From: Salinisphaera sp. Q1T1-3
GTDB taxonomy: Bacteria > Pseudomonadota > Gammaproteobacteria > Nevskiales > Salinisphaeraceae
Direction: 5' to 3'
Length of the DNA stretch: 64,000 nt
Assembly: GCF_003602005.1 (NCBI RefSeq)
Contig: NZ_QZWD01000012.1
Coordinates: forward strand, 1-64,000
The first letter of the stretch is position 1; each line of letters opens with the position of its first letter. A program made the translations under genes and the position numbers. Below are positions 51,537 through 61,214 of this stretch, piece by piece. A model generated the notes under the pieces. That model did no database searches. It was not told the DNA's origin and saw only the letters and a program-made list of their open reading frames with translations.

Positions 51537-53011
51537 TCGCTCGCCTGCGCGCCCGATGGCGAGCGGCCGGACGCGCCGGCGATCTGGCCCTGCTCGGCCT
51601 GATCTATCTCGTGTCGCGCGCGCTGGCCTGGCAGGCGGGCGTGGCGTTTCATCTCGACACCCTGAATACCGCCTGGCAGCTGCTGGATCCCGAGGTGCTG
51701 CGCCATGATCTGTTGGCCGGTGTGCTACACATGCCCGGCCAGCCGCCCCTGTACAATCTGGCGATCGGGGCGCTGCTCAAGCTGGGCGACGCGCTGGCCG
51801 TCGGGCCGGTTGGCCTGACCTGGATCTTCCGTGTTTTCTACGGCGCTCTCGCGCTTGTGGCCATCGCCCTGAGCCACGACCTTCTCCATCGCGCCCGAGT
51901 GGAGCAGCGCACCGCGCTGATCGTGATGGCGATCTTCATCTGTTCGCCGGCGTTCGTGCTCTACGAGGCGATGCCCTACTACACTCTGATGGTACTGGCC
52001 TGGCTCGTGCTGATCGCGTGCTGTCTCGACCGTTGTCTGGCCCGGCCCGGCTACGGTCGTGGCCTGCTGCTGTTCCTGGCCATGACGGGGCTGATCTATA
52101 CGCGATCGCTGTTCCAGATCGAATGGTTCATCGTGCTCGCCGTCTTCGTGATCCTGGCCTCACCTGGCGCCAGGCGACGCGTCGGGTTGGCGGCTCTTGT
52201 CCCGCTGGTACTGATCCTTGCGCTGTATGCCAAGAACGTGGTGCTTGTCGGCCAGTTCTCCACGTCCGACTGGCTGGGACTGAGTCTGGCCAAGATGACC
52301 ACGCTCAAGCTCTCGCCGCAGACACGCGAGACGCTCATACGCCAGGGCCGGCTGTCGCCGCTGGCCCGCGATGACCGCGCCTACGGCCTACGCGCGGCCG
52401 ATATCGACGTGCTGGGCGGCCCACCGCAGACCGGCAGCCCGGTGCTGGATACGCTCTATAAATCCACGGGTGCGGTCAATTACAACTATGCGCGTTTTGC
52501 ACAACGCGCCGATATCGCCACGCGGGATGCGCTGGCCACGATTCGAGCCCATCCCGGCATCTTCGCCCGCAGTGTCGGCACAGCCTGGCTGATGTTCTTC
52601 CGACCGGCCAGCGATTATCCGCTGCTTGGCGAAAACCGCACACATCTCGCCCCGTGGAACCGGCTCTACGGCAAGCTGATCGCGGGACAGCCGATCTATC
52701 CGCAGACTGCGACGTTCGCGCTCCGGATCGGCCATGTCGGCTGGTTCATCATGGCCGGTTACCTGCTGGCGGTCGGTTTCGGTGCCCTCGTGGCCATCCG
52801 CTGTCTGCGAGAGCGGCATCTGTCGCAAGGCGATGCCCTGTTGTTGTTCTGCTGGCTCAACGTACTCTACGTGAGCGTGGTCGGCAATGCCTTCGAGATC
52901 GACGAGAACCAGCGATTCCGTTTCGCGATCGAGCCGTTCATCGCCGTGCTGGCACTGCGCGGCCTCCAGGCGATTGCGATGCGTCTTCGGCATCGCCCGT
53001 CGCCATCATGA
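51533..53011 (+). CDS. GT-C type membrane glycosyltransferase, putative arabinosyltransferase
   Basis: 492 residues with about ten membrane helices, starting at GTG that overlaps the DprE2-like stop. The first extracytoplasmic loop has VAFHLDTLNTAWQLLDPEVL and HMPGQPPLYN, the pattern of polyprenyl-phosphate sugar-dependent GT-C enzymes (acidic residue in loop 1, PPLY). The C-terminal region contains FEIDENQRFRFAIEPF. Given its operon, the likely donor is polyprenylphosphoryl arabinose; the acceptor (LPS, pilin, glycan) is unknown. The function is inferred from context. Confidence 0.8.
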   Translation: MIARLRARWRAAGRAGDLALLGLIYLVSRALAWQAGVAFHLDTLNTAWQLLDPEVLRHDLLAGVLHMPGQPPLYNLAIGALLKLGDALAVGPVGLTWIFRVFYGALALVAIALSHDLLHRARVEQRTALIVMAIFICSPAFVLYEAMPYYTLMVLAWLVLIACCLDRCLARPGYGRGLLLFLAMTGLIYTRSLFQIEWFIVLAVFVILASPGARRRVGLAALVPLVLILALYAKNVVLVGQFSTSDWLGLSLAKMTTLKLSPQTRETLIRQGRLSPLARDDRAYGLRAADIDVLGGPPQTGSPVLDTLYKSTGAVNYNYARFAQRADIATRDALATIRAHPGIFARSVGTAWLMFFRPASDYPLLGENRTHLAPWNRLYGKLIAGQPIYPQTATFALRIGHVGWFIMAGYLLAVGFGALVAIRCLRERHLSQGDALLLFCWLNVLYVSVVGNAFEIDENQRFRFAIEPFIAVLALRGLQAIAMRLRHRPSPS

Positions 53012-53032
53012 GGCCGACGCAGCCCCGTCGAG

Positions 53033-56000
53033 TCAAGTCTGGGCAGCGCCGCTGAGGCTGGTACGCCCGGATTGGGTCAGGCGCGCCAGATCCCGGACCA
53101 CGACGGCCAGATGTTCGTGCCCGGGGTTGGCGATCGCCTGTAGTTCGGCAAGCCGGGCTTGAATGAAATCGTAGGTCTGGCGATTGGTCTCACGCCAGGT
53201 ATCGAGTGGTCGCGGCCCGCCCTCGGACAGGACCTGATCGACGATCCGCTGATGAATCCGATAGCTGTCGCCGCGCAGGCTCATGCGGGCCAGTGCCGGC
53301 CAGCGGCTGTTGGCCGGCAGCTGATGGATCGCCTCCTGCAGCCACGGCACACCGAGTTCATCGCCAAGCTGGTAGAAGATCGAGGCGACGTCAGTGGCCG
53401 CCACGCCGCGTTCCTCGGCCAGCGAGACGATGTCCATGATGCCGCCGCCGACATCGGCCGCGGCGATTCGCCGGGCGACCGGGCTTTCGACGCCGATTGC
53501 CTGCCAGGTCTCGACACTCTGCTCCCAGCGCTCACGATAGGCACCGGCCAGATAGTCCGGCAGATCGGCGAGCAAACCACGGGCGCCGGCCTGATAACGC
53601 GCCAGCAGCGTGCCGATGTCGCCGTCGATGCCGGGCGTCGACAACCACCAGTTCATGGCATGCTTGAGCAGCGCGATGACGATGCGATGCGCGCGATACT
53701 GCGCCTCCGTCGGAATCCGGTTGTCCAACGCATCGATCGTACTGAACAGCGATTCGCCGTCGAGCCAGCCGTCGGCCAGCACATAACCCCGCACGGCAGC
53801 CTCCATGCGCGTGCCGAAGCCCGCGGGCAACCGGTGTGCGCTGGCAATGCCCAGCCGGTCGACCATCTGATTGGTCACCAGTGTCGCAATGAGCTCGCGG
53901 CGCAGCCGATGGGATTTGACCGCCTCGGGAAAACGCGCGACGAGCTGGTCCGGCAGACCGTCCAGCAACCATTGCTCGAGCCCGGGATCGTCGGCCACGC
54001 CGGCATCGAGCGCGGCATCGGCCAGCGCGATCTTGTTGTAGGAGATCAGCACCGCGATCTCCGGCCGGGTCAGGCCGACGCGCTCGCGCGTGCGCAGCTC
54101 GATCGTCTCGTCGTCCGGCAGATTCTCAAGGCGCCGATCCAGGCGCCCGTCACGCTCCAGTGCCCGCAGGAAACTGACCTGCTCGTCGAAGCGCGCGACG
54201 GTCTCGGCCTCCATGAGGCTGATCTGCTGGGTCTGCAGATAATTGGTGCGTAATACGAGCGAGATCACGTCCGGCGTCATCTCGGCCAGCAGTGTATTGC
54301 GCGAGGCCCGATCGATACGCCCGGCGGCCTCGGCCGTGCCCAGTGCGATCTTGATATTGACTTCCAGATCGGAGGAATCCACCCCGCCCGAGTTGTCGAT
54401 CGCATCGGTGTTGATGCGGCCACCGGCCAGGGCATACTCAATGCGCCCGGCCTGCGTGAGCCCCAGATTGCCGCCCTCGCCGACCACCTGGGCGCGCAGA
54501 TCGCGCCCGTCGATACGCAATGCGTCATTCGCCCGGTCTCCGACCTGGGCGTGCGACTCGTGGCTGGCCTTGACGTAGGTGCCGATCCCGCCGTTCCACA
54601 GCAGGTCGACCGGGGCCGCCAGGATCGCGCTGATCAACGCGTTGGGGCTCAACCGATCGGCCGTGATGCCGAGCGCGGCACGGGCTTCGGCGGACAACTC
54701 GATGGTCTTGGCGCTGCGATCGTACACGCCGCCGCCGCGCGAAATGAGCTGGGTGTCGTAATCCCGCCAGCTCGAGGCCGGGCCCTTGAACAATCGCTGT
54801 CGCTCGGCGTAGCTGGCCCCCGGATCGGGATCCGGATCGATGAAGATATGCAGATGATTGAATGCAGCGACCAGCCGGATCTGCTCCGAGGCGAGCATGC
54901 CGTTACCGAACACATCGCCGCCCATGTCGCCGACCGCGACCACCGAGAACGGCTCGCTCTGGACATCCCGCCCCAGCTCGCGGAAATGTCGTTTCACCCC
55001 CTCCCAGGCGCCGCGCGCGGTGATGCCCATCGCCTTGTGGTCATAGCCGGCCGAACCGCCCGAGGCGAATGCATCGTCGAGCCAGAAATCGTATTCCGCG
55101 GACAGGGCATTGGCGATGTCGGAAAAGGTCGCGGTGCCCTTGTCCGCGGCCACCACCAGGTATGGATCCTCACCGTCGTGGGCGACCACCCGGTCCGGTG
55201 TGACAACGGCATCGCCGACGCGGTTGTCGGTGATATCCAGCAAACCACGGATGAAGACGCGATAGCCGGCGATGCCGCGTGTGGCACGCGTTTCGCGGTC
55301 GATATCGGCCGGCAGGTTCTTCAACACGAAGCCGCCCTTGGCCCCCACCGGGACGATGACGGCATTCTTGACCATCTGGGCCTTCATGAGTCCCAGCACT
55401 TCGGTGCGGAAATCCTCGCGTCGATCGGACCAGCGCAGACCGCCGCGTGCCACGGGTCCGCCGCGCAGGTGCACGCCTTCGACGTCCGGTCCATAGACGA
55501 ACGTTTCGACCCAGGGCCGCGGCTCGGGCAATTCCAGCAGGGCACTGGAATCGAGCTTGATCGAGACGTAGGGCTTCGGCCGCCCCTGTGCGTCACGCTG
55601 AAAGTAGTTGGTCCGGAGTATGGCCCGAACCACGGCATAGAACGCACGCAGTACACGATCGGTATCCAGGCTGGCGATCGCGTCGAGTTCGTGGGCGATG
55701 GCTTCATGGGCCGCGTTTTCGCCCGCCTGCGAACGGGCCTGGTCCGGGTCGAAGCGCAGCTCGAACAACTGGACCAGACGTCCGACAAGCGGCGCCTGCT
55801 CGGCCAGACGATCGCCGATATATACCGGTGAGAACGGCAGTTCGGTCTGCAGCAGATAGCGCGTGATGGTCCGGACCAGCACGACCTGCCGGGGCGAGAA
55901 TCCGGCATCGATGACCAGCCGGCTCAGCGTGTCGTCCTCGGCACGTCCGGCCATGATGTCAGCGAACGTGGCAGCCAGCGCCTCGCGCCGGGCCGGCTCG

Positions 56001-57832
56001 GCCAGCATGGCGGCCTGATCGTGGCGTGCCTCGAATTCGTGTATCCACTGCGGCGCGAAACCCGGGCGATTGATCGAGAACGGATGCTGGTTGATCACCG
56101 ACAGGCCGAAATGCTCGAACACCGGCAGCACCTGCGACAACGCCGGTTCCGGGCCGCTGCCGTACAGCTTGAGCGTCAATGCCCCGGCCTCGGAGGGCGG
56201 CATCGCCGCCAGCACCGGCACCGACTCGGCATCCAGCCCGGCGAGCAGCTGTGCATCGGCCACGGCGGCATCCGCCGACGTGCGATCACGATAGGCGGCC
56301 TCGAAGGCATTGGCATAGGCCGGCATGGAGGTTCCCGCCGCGCGGGCGGCGGCGGCGAATCGATCGGGCCAGGCACGGGTCGTGGCCACCAGCGCCGCCT
56401 CGACGGCATCGACATCGACCGAATCGGCGGTCTCGTCCGTGGCGATCTGGAACAGCAGACGGACGACCGCGCCCCGCAGGAAATCAGCGTCGGCGTCCTG
56501 AACGCGGCCGTCGAGCTGGCGTTCGAGTGCCTGCTCGATCTGCATGCGCAACGACACCGTATAGCGCTCGCGCGGAATATAGACGATCGCCGAATAGAAA
56601 CGGCGGTACCGGTCACGGCGCAGAAACAGCCGGAGCCGCTCGGTCTCGCGCATGTTGAGCACGCCGAGCACCGTGTCGTAGAGCTCGTTGTCACTGGCCT
56701 GGAGCAGCTCGTCGCGCGGGAAGGTCTCGAGGATGTAACGCAGGCTCTTGGCCGCATGCGAGCGCGGCCGCAGCGCTGCGCGTGCCATGACGTGGCCGAT
56801 CTTGCGCCGCAGCACCGGGATGTCCCGCGGGCTCGCCCGGTACGCCTCGCCCGAGAACAGCCCGAGAAACCGATGGGCGCCGATCACGTTGCCCGTGGCG
56901 TCGAGCCGCTTGATCGCCACGACATCCATGGTCTCCGGATGGTGTATCCACGAATGCCGGTTCGCCTTGGTGATGACCAGAAGACGCGAGGACTGGGTGT
57001 ATTCGTCGAGTACGCCAGCCGGGGCCACATAGCCGTCCGGGTCGAGTCCGGGGCGGTCGTCGCGCAGCAACCCGAGGCTTGTGCCGGGCACATCGATCAT
57101 CGCCTCGCCGGTGTCGTCGGCTTCGATCTCGCGGCCGCGATAACCGAGCAGCGTGAAATGGTCGTCGGCCAGCCAGGAGATGAACGCCTGGGTCTCGACG
57201 CGTTCTTCGCGATCGATCCCGCTGGCCGCGTGTTCGAGTTCGTCGATGACGGTCTGGAGCTTGCGCCGCATCGGATGCCAATCGGCGACCACGCAAGCCA
57301 GATCGGCCAGGCTGGATTCCACCTGCGCAATCAACGCTTCGTGGTCCAGCCCCGCCGGTGCGGCGAATTCGAGCCGGATCAACGATTCTTCGTTGCCGGC
57401 CGCGCGTTCGGCCCCGGCCGGCCCGATCCGAACGGGCCGTGCCTCGTCGTCGCGGGCGATACGCAGCACCGGATGCATGATCCAGTCGATCTCGGCACCG
57501 GTTTCACGCACGGCCAGTGCGACCGTATCGACGAGAAACGCCATGTCGTCGGCGACCGTCAGCAGGGCTGTATCGCAGGCCGAGGTCGGGTCGTCGATGG
57601 CTTCAAGGGCGACTCGTCGCGTGCCGCTCGGGCGTGGCTCGACCAGCAGTTCGTAGTGGGCTCGCAGCGCTGCATAGAGACGCTCGACCGAACGCACACG
57701 GAGTGCCTCGGCCGGCACACCGTCGAGGCAGGTCTCGACAAAATCGCTCATCGCCTGACGATCGGCGAGGGTCTCGTCTTCGCTCACGAGCGCTCGTACC
57801 TGGGCGATCACGGCAGCGGTCTGGGTGTTCAT
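53033..57832 (-). CDS. gdhB: NAD-specific glutamate dehydrogenase, large (GdhB/1600-residue class)
   Basis: Catabolic oxidation of glutamate to 2-oxoglutarate. About 1599 residues from ATG 57832 (a TTG three codons earlier is less likely), the size of the proteobacterial L_180 GDH class. The N-terminal ~700 residues carry regulatory ACT-like regions; the catalytic core follows with GGLRWSDRREDFRTEVLGLM, VPVGAKGGFVLK, GDMGGDVFGNGML and LLWNGGIGTYVKA. The C-terminal domain is helical. It stands alone and converges with the glycosyltransferase gene. Confidence 0.96.
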   Translation of the reverse strand: MNTQTAAVIAQVRALVSEDETLADRQAMSDFVETCLDGVPAEALRVRSVERLYAALRAHYELLVEPRPSGTRRVALEAIDDPTSACDTALLTVADDMAFLVDTVALAVRETGAEIDWIMHPVLRIARDDEARPVRIGPAGAERAAGNEESLIRLEFAAPAGLDHEALIAQVESSLADLACVVADWHPMRRKLQTVIDELEHAASGIDREERVETQAFISWLADDHFTLLGYRGREIEADDTGEAMIDVPGTSLGLLRDDRPGLDPDGYVAPAGVLDEYTQSSRLLVITKANRHSWIHHPETMDVVAIKRLDATGNVIGAHRFLGLFSGEAYRASPRDIPVLRRKIGHVMARAALRPRSHAAKSLRYILETFPRDELLQASDNELYDTVLGVLNMRETERLRLFLRRDRYRRFYSAIVYIPRERYTVSLRMQIEQALERQLDGRVQDADADFLRGAVVRLLFQIATDETADSVDVDAVEAALVATTRAWPDRFAAAARAAGTSMPAYANAFEAAYRDRTSADAAVADAQLLAGLDAESVPVLAAMPPSEAGALTLKLYGSGPEPALSQVLPVFEHFGLSVINQHPFSINRPGFAPQWIHEFEARHDQAAMLAEPARREALAATFADIMAGRAEDDTLSRLVIDAGFSPRQVVLVRTITRYLLQTELPFSPVYIGDRLAEQAPLVGRLVQLFELRFDPDQARSQAGENAAHEAIAHELDAIASLDTDRVLRAFYAVVRAILRTNYFQRDAQGRPKPYVSIKLDSSALLELPEPRPWVETFVYGPDVEGVHLRGGPVARGGLRWSDRREDFRTEVLGLMKAQMVKNAVIVPVGAKGGFVLKNLPADIDRETRATRGIAGYRVFIRGLLDITDNRVGDAVVTPDRVVAHDGEDPYLVVAADKGTATFSDIANALSAEYDFWLDDAFASGGSAGYDHKAMGITARGAWEGVKRHFRELGRDVQSEPFSVVAVGDMGGDVFGNGMLASEQIRLVAAFNHLHIFIDPDPDPGASYAERQRLFKGPASSWRDYDTQLISRGGGVYDRSAKTIELSAEARAALGITADRLSPNALISAILAAPVDLLWNGGIGTYVKASHESHAQVGDRANDALRIDGRDLRAQVVGEGGNLGLTQAGRIEYALAGGRINTDAIDNSGGVDSSDLEVNIKIALGTAEAAGRIDRASRNTLLAEMTPDVISLVLRTNYLQTQQISLMEAETVARFDEQVSFLRALERDGRLDRRLENLPDDETIELRTRERVGLTRPEIAVLISYNKIALADAALDAGVADDPGLEQWLLDGLPDQLVARFPEAVKSHRLRRELIATLVTNQMVDRLGIASAHRLPAGFGTRMEAAVRGYVLADGWLDGESLFSTIDALDNRIPTEAQYRAHRIVIALLKHAMNWWLSTPGIDGDIGTLLARYQAGARGLLADLPDYLAGAYRERWEQSVETWQAIGVESPVARRIAAADVGGGIMDIVSLAEERGVAATDVASIFYQLGDELGVPWLQEAIHQLPANSRWPALARMSLRGDSYRIHQRIVDQVLSEGGPRPLDTWRETNRQTYDFIQARLAELQAIANPGHEHLAVVVRDLARLTQSGRTSLSGAAQT

Positions 57833-57919
57833 CACGGACAACGATCGGGCTCTGCGGCGACGTTACGCCGGGCCCGTGCGCGAAACAAGACACGCCGTCC
57901 GGTTATCGACCAAAGATGG

Positions 57920-58573
57920 TCAGTCGTTATGACTGTCGCTCTGTGTATCCGGGGCCGCGGCCTGGAATGCCGCCAGCGACAGGCAGGCCCGATACACGCG
58001 GCGCAGCGTCGGGTAGGCATCCAGCCGCACGCCGTACCGCTCGGCCATGGAGATCTGCGGCACCAGGCACACATCGGCGAGACTCGGTCGCGCCGAGAAA
58101 CAGAACGAATGTTCGCCCGCCGGCTGGTCGGCCAGCAGTGATTCCATCGGCCCGAAGGCGGCATGCAGCCAGTGCTCGAACCAGGCACGGCGATGATCGT
58201 AGGCCACGTCCATCTCGTCGCGCAGGTAACGCAGCACCCGCAGATTGTTGAGCGGATGGGTATCGGCGATGGCGATCTGGGCGAACGACCGGATCCGGGC
58301 GCGCTGGCCGATATCGCCGTGCAGGAGCGGCCGCTCCGGATAACGTTCTTCGAGATATTCCAGGATCGCCGAGGACTGTGAGATCACCAGATCGTCATCG
58401 ACCCACAACGCCGGGATCAGCCCTTCCGGGTTGATTCGGCGAAATGACTGACGATCCGCAGCGGCACCGTCCAGCCCCGTGAAAATCGATTCGTAGGCCA
58501 CACCTTTACAATTGAGGGCGATGCGTACGCGGTGCGCCGAAACGCTGCGGTGATGCGTGAACAGCTTGAGCAT
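57920..58573 (-). CDS. Zeta-class glutathione S-transferase / maleylacetoacetate isomerase-like
   Basis: 217 residues with a thioredoxin-fold N-terminal domain (LFTHHRSVSAHRVRIALNCKGV; NPEGLIPALWVDDDLVISQSSAILEYL) and a helical C-terminal domain (FSARPSLADVCLVPQ). The ISQSSAILEYLEE segment is typical of zeta GSTs. The catalytic SSxS loop is replaced by RSVSAHR, so the serine arrangement is slightly different. Neighbouring tyrosine catabolism genes are absent, so the isomerase role is uncertain. Confidence 0.85.
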   Translation of the reverse strand: MLKLFTHHRSVSAHRVRIALNCKGVAYESIFTGLDGAAADRQSFRRINPEGLIPALWVDDDLVISQSSAILEYLEERYPERPLLHGDIGQRARIRSFAQIAIADTHPLNNLRVLRYLRDEMDVAYDHRRAWFEHWLHAAFGPMESLLADQPAGEHSFCFSARPSLADVCLVPQISMAERYGVRLDAYPTLRRVYRACLSLAAFQAAAPDTQSDSHND

Positions 58574-58647
58574 GACGATCCGGATGACGACGGAAACAGG
58601 CCGAAAAGCTTAGCAAACGCAGCGCGACAACAGACGAGAGATACGCC

Positions 58648-59019
58648 ATGAGCCAGGAACTGGACCGAACCGACGACGACGCGATGTCCGACGATGCCGG
58701 CAGCGACAGCGAACGTAACGTATTGCTCGTTACCTACGTGCTCTACGGGCTCGGCTGTTTCTTCTTCATCACGGCGGTGGCCGGGGTGATCGTCAATCAC
58801 ATCAAGCTTGGCGAGCTGCGCCGCCACGGCGGGCCCTGGACCCATCATCGCTGGCAGATGCGTACCTTCTGGTTCACGATGCTCTGGAGCGCGGTCTGTC
58901 TGATCCTCTCGCCCATCGGGATCGGGTTGCTCGGCTATTTCGTGCTCTGGATCTGGTGCTTCTATCGTTTCGTGCGGGGCATCGTCGCGTTCGCCGATCG
59001 CCGGCCCATGCCAGTCTAG
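58648..59019 (+). CDS. Small DUF4870-like membrane protein
   Basis: 123 residues: acidic N-terminus, a membrane helix at about 26-48, a short HHRWQMRTFWF link and two further helices at about 73-108. The VVNHIKxxE and HxRWQxRTFWF pattern is seen in the DUF4870/COG3671 group of unknown function. Divergent from the GST gene. The TAG stop is the first part of a long hairpin at 59019-59060. Confidence 0.75.
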   Translation: MSQELDRTDDDAMSDDAGSDSERNVLLVTYVLYGLGCFFFITAVAGVIVNHIKLGELRRHGGPWTHHRWQMRTFWFTMLWSAVCLILSPIGIGLLGYFVLWIWCFYRFVRGIVAFADRRPMPV

Positions 59020-59060
59020 GGTCTGTTGACCCGATCCGCGCGGGTCGGGTCAACAGACCC
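59019..59060. terminator. Long hairpin starting in a stop codon (GGGTCTGTTGAC ends)
   Basis: GGGTCTGTTGACCCGA (59019-59034) and its exact complement (59045-59060) form a 16-bp stem extended by two or three more pairs, loop GCGC. Position 59019 is the G of the preceding TAG stop. No T-run follows. The end sequence resembles the GGGCCTGTTGA ends of the MITE-like repeats at 36347 and 42022, so it may be a minimal relic of the same family that now acts as a transcript end. Confidence 0.7.
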
Positions 59061-59153
59061 CACGGCCGATGCGACGACAGCGTCCGCGGGCGTCGGCCCG
59101 TGTTAGCCTCATCCGTAGATATTTGTCCCGCGACATCGCCGCCGGAGTCGTCC

Positions 59154-61151
59154 TTGTCCCATGCCTCGTCCCCCGGTGCCGCACACATCGATCGATTCAT
59201 CGATGATTTCGAGCGGACACTCCACCGACTCGAGCAGGCGCCGGCGTTCTCGAAGTTCACACACGTCATGCAGCTGCTCGGCCATGCCGCCCGACTGCTC
59301 AAGAGCGAAGCCGGCATCACCGCGCTTTATCGTCATGCCGAACGCCTGGGGCCGGCCGGTGTCTTCGACGGCAGCGACTGGGCAGATCCGGCCGGCCTGG
59401 TGCCCGGGCTGGTCGGCCCCACCCTACGCGCCGGCGGCGACACGGCAGTCCTCGAATGCCTGAGCGAGCTGCGCATGCTGGCGATCGCCGACGGCCGCGA
59501 CGCGGCTGCCGTCCTGACAGCCGAGGAGGCCCGGGCGTTCCTGCGCCAGGTGCTGGCAGCCAATCTCGATCTGGCCTTTCCTGTTGCAACCGAACAGGAG
59601 CGGGAACGCGCAGCGATCGATGCCGAGCGCATTCGCGTGCTGTTCGATTTTCTACTGGCGCGGCTGGGCGCCGGCGCGATCATCGGTGACCTGCTCGACG
59701 AGGTCAGCCGGGTGATGACCGAGCGTCCGGTGCGTGCCCAGCGCGCCGACGCGCTCTTGCGAGCCGCCGATCAGGCGTTGGCCGCGGGTATCGCGGATGT
59801 CGCCATCCAGGGCATCGCCCGACACTGGCTTGCCGCCTTGAAGGGCCCGAGCGCGCTCGCCCAGGCCCATGCCGAAGCCGATTACGCCGCCGCGCTGGCC
59901 GATTGCGATCACGACCAGCTGACCGCCGAGGCCGGCGTATTCGGCGCTGCCATGAACGAGACCGGTCTGGTCAGTCCGGCCCACGCGCAGCTGATTCATC
60001 ATCTGACCGCGACAGCGCCGGCACTGCTACCGCTGGCGCTGGGCCTCGACGAGGTCGGTCGTGCAAGTCTCGCTGCCCACGGCGAGCGCCTGACCCCGAT
60101 CATCATCGCGGCGATCACGCCGGCCACGGCACGCGCGATCTACGGCCTGTCGCGCCTGCTCAACGCCGGTCTCCTGTTCGACCGTCCGATTCTGGCCGGT
60201 CTGCAGCGTCTCATGCGCATCACGCTGCATCCTGAAAGTGTCGCGGTGCTCGGCCAAGGCAACCCGCCGTCGGTTGATGCCGCAGACGTCGCGCCGACTA
60301 CGCGCCTGCTTGCCGGCACTCTGTCGGTGCTCGGCCAGCCCCGCGGTATCGATCAGGGCCACAACCCGACCTGCCAGTCGGCGCGCGCCATCAGCCTGTG
60401 GGCACAGAACGATCCGGGATATCTACTCGATCTCATCGCACGCGCGGCGCGCGACAACGATCTCGTCATGGATTTCGAGGGACAAAGCCTTCGCGCATCG
60501 GATCTTGCAGCCGGCATGGCCCGCGAACTGCATCCCGAGCTCGATCCGATCTCACGACTGCTCACGCCACACATCGACCGCATCTACGTCGAAATGGGAC
60601 GTCGCACCGTCGGCCGGGTCGGCGACGGGCATCGATGGGTGAATCGCGAACTGCACGGCTGGTGGGTGCTGCCGGACTTCGCCGAACTGATCGAACTGCC
60701 GGCCGGCGGCCTCATCACCGATTGCGAGACGTTCATTCGTCGCTTCCATGCCGCCTATCATCCGGCTTACAACGGCGGGCGCGAACTGGTCTATGCCCAG
60801 CCCTGCGGCATTGCCTCGACGACACATACCGGACAATGGGTCGGCTGGCACGCCGTGGCGATCCAGCGCGTGGCGCGCGGTCCCGACGGCGACTGGCGGG
60901 TCTATTTCTTCAATCCCAACCAGGACAAGGCCCAGAACTGGGGCCAGGACATCCTGACATCCACACACGACGCCGACGAGTTCGAGGGTGAATCATCCCT
61001 GCCCTTCGCACAGTTCGCTGCGCGCATCTACGTCTTTCATTATCGGGCAGAGGAAATCGGCACACTGGCCGAGGTGCCCGACCGGGACGTGACGGCGGTT
61101 CGTCGTCTGATTGCCGCCGGCTGGGGCCAGCGATTCGGCCTGACCGACTGA
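59154..61151 (+). CDS. Uncharacterised protein with papain-like Cys-His-Asn region
   Basis: I do not recognise a family. Start taken at TTG 59154, which has GGAG 6 bp upstream; 665 residues. The N-terminal ~370 residues are almost purely helical and Ala/Leu-rich. The C-terminal part has C407 in GHNPTCQSARAISLW, H566 in VGWHAVAIQR and N587 in YFFNPNQDK, the order and spacing of a papain-fold peptidase or transglutaminase (Cys, then Gly-x-His-Ala, then Asn). No signal peptide is visible, so a cytoplasmic role is likely. It converges on an ATP-grasp gene. The catalytic assignment is inference. Confidence 0.75.
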   Translation: MSHASSPGAAHIDRFIDDFERTLHRLEQAPAFSKFTHVMQLLGHAARLLKSEAGITALYRHAERLGPAGVFDGSDWADPAGLVPGLVGPTLRAGGDTAVLECLSELRMLAIADGRDAAAVLTAEEARAFLRQVLAANLDLAFPVATEQERERAAIDAERIRVLFDFLLARLGAGAIIGDLLDEVSRVMTERPVRAQRADALLRAADQALAAGIADVAIQGIARHWLAALKGPSALAQAHAEADYAAALADCDHDQLTAEAGVFGAAMNETGLVSPAHAQLIHHLTATAPALLPLALGLDEVGRASLAAHGERLTPIIIAAITPATARAIYGLSRLLNAGLLFDRPILAGLQRLMRITLHPESVAVLGQGNPPSVDAADVAPTTRLLAGTLSVLGQPRGIDQGHNPTCQSARAISLWAQNDPGYLLDLIARAARDNDLVMDFEGQSLRASDLAAGMARELHPELDPISRLLTPHIDRIYVEMGRRTVGRVGDGHRWVNRELHGWWVLPDFAELIELPAGGLITDCETFIRRFHAAYHPAYNGGRELVYAQPCGIASTTHTGQWVGWHAVAIQRVARGPDGDWRVYFFNPNQDKAQNWGQDILTSTHDADEFEGESSLPFAQFAARIYVFHYRAEEIGTLAEVPDRDVTAVRRLIAAGWGQRFGLTD

Positions 61152-61172
61152 TGCCGGCCCGTTGACCCGGGT

Positions 61173-61205
61173 GTCTGCCCGACGCCGGTGCGGCGTCGGG
61201 CAGAC
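61173..61205. terminator. Strong hairpin between convergent genes
   Basis: GTCTGCCCGACGCCG (61173-61187) pairs with CGGCGTCGGGCAGAC (61191-61205): a perfect 15-bp stem with a 3-base GTG loop, between the convergent papain-like and ATP-grasp genes. There is no T-run, but the position suits a shared transcript end. Confidence 0.65.
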
Positions 61206-61214
61206 GGCCTGGGG

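Noticed and set aside
56021-58141. 706-codon open frame antisense to the glutamate dehydrogenase gene
   Set aside because: Composition-driven shadow; repetitive Arg/His/Gly peptide without domain pattern.
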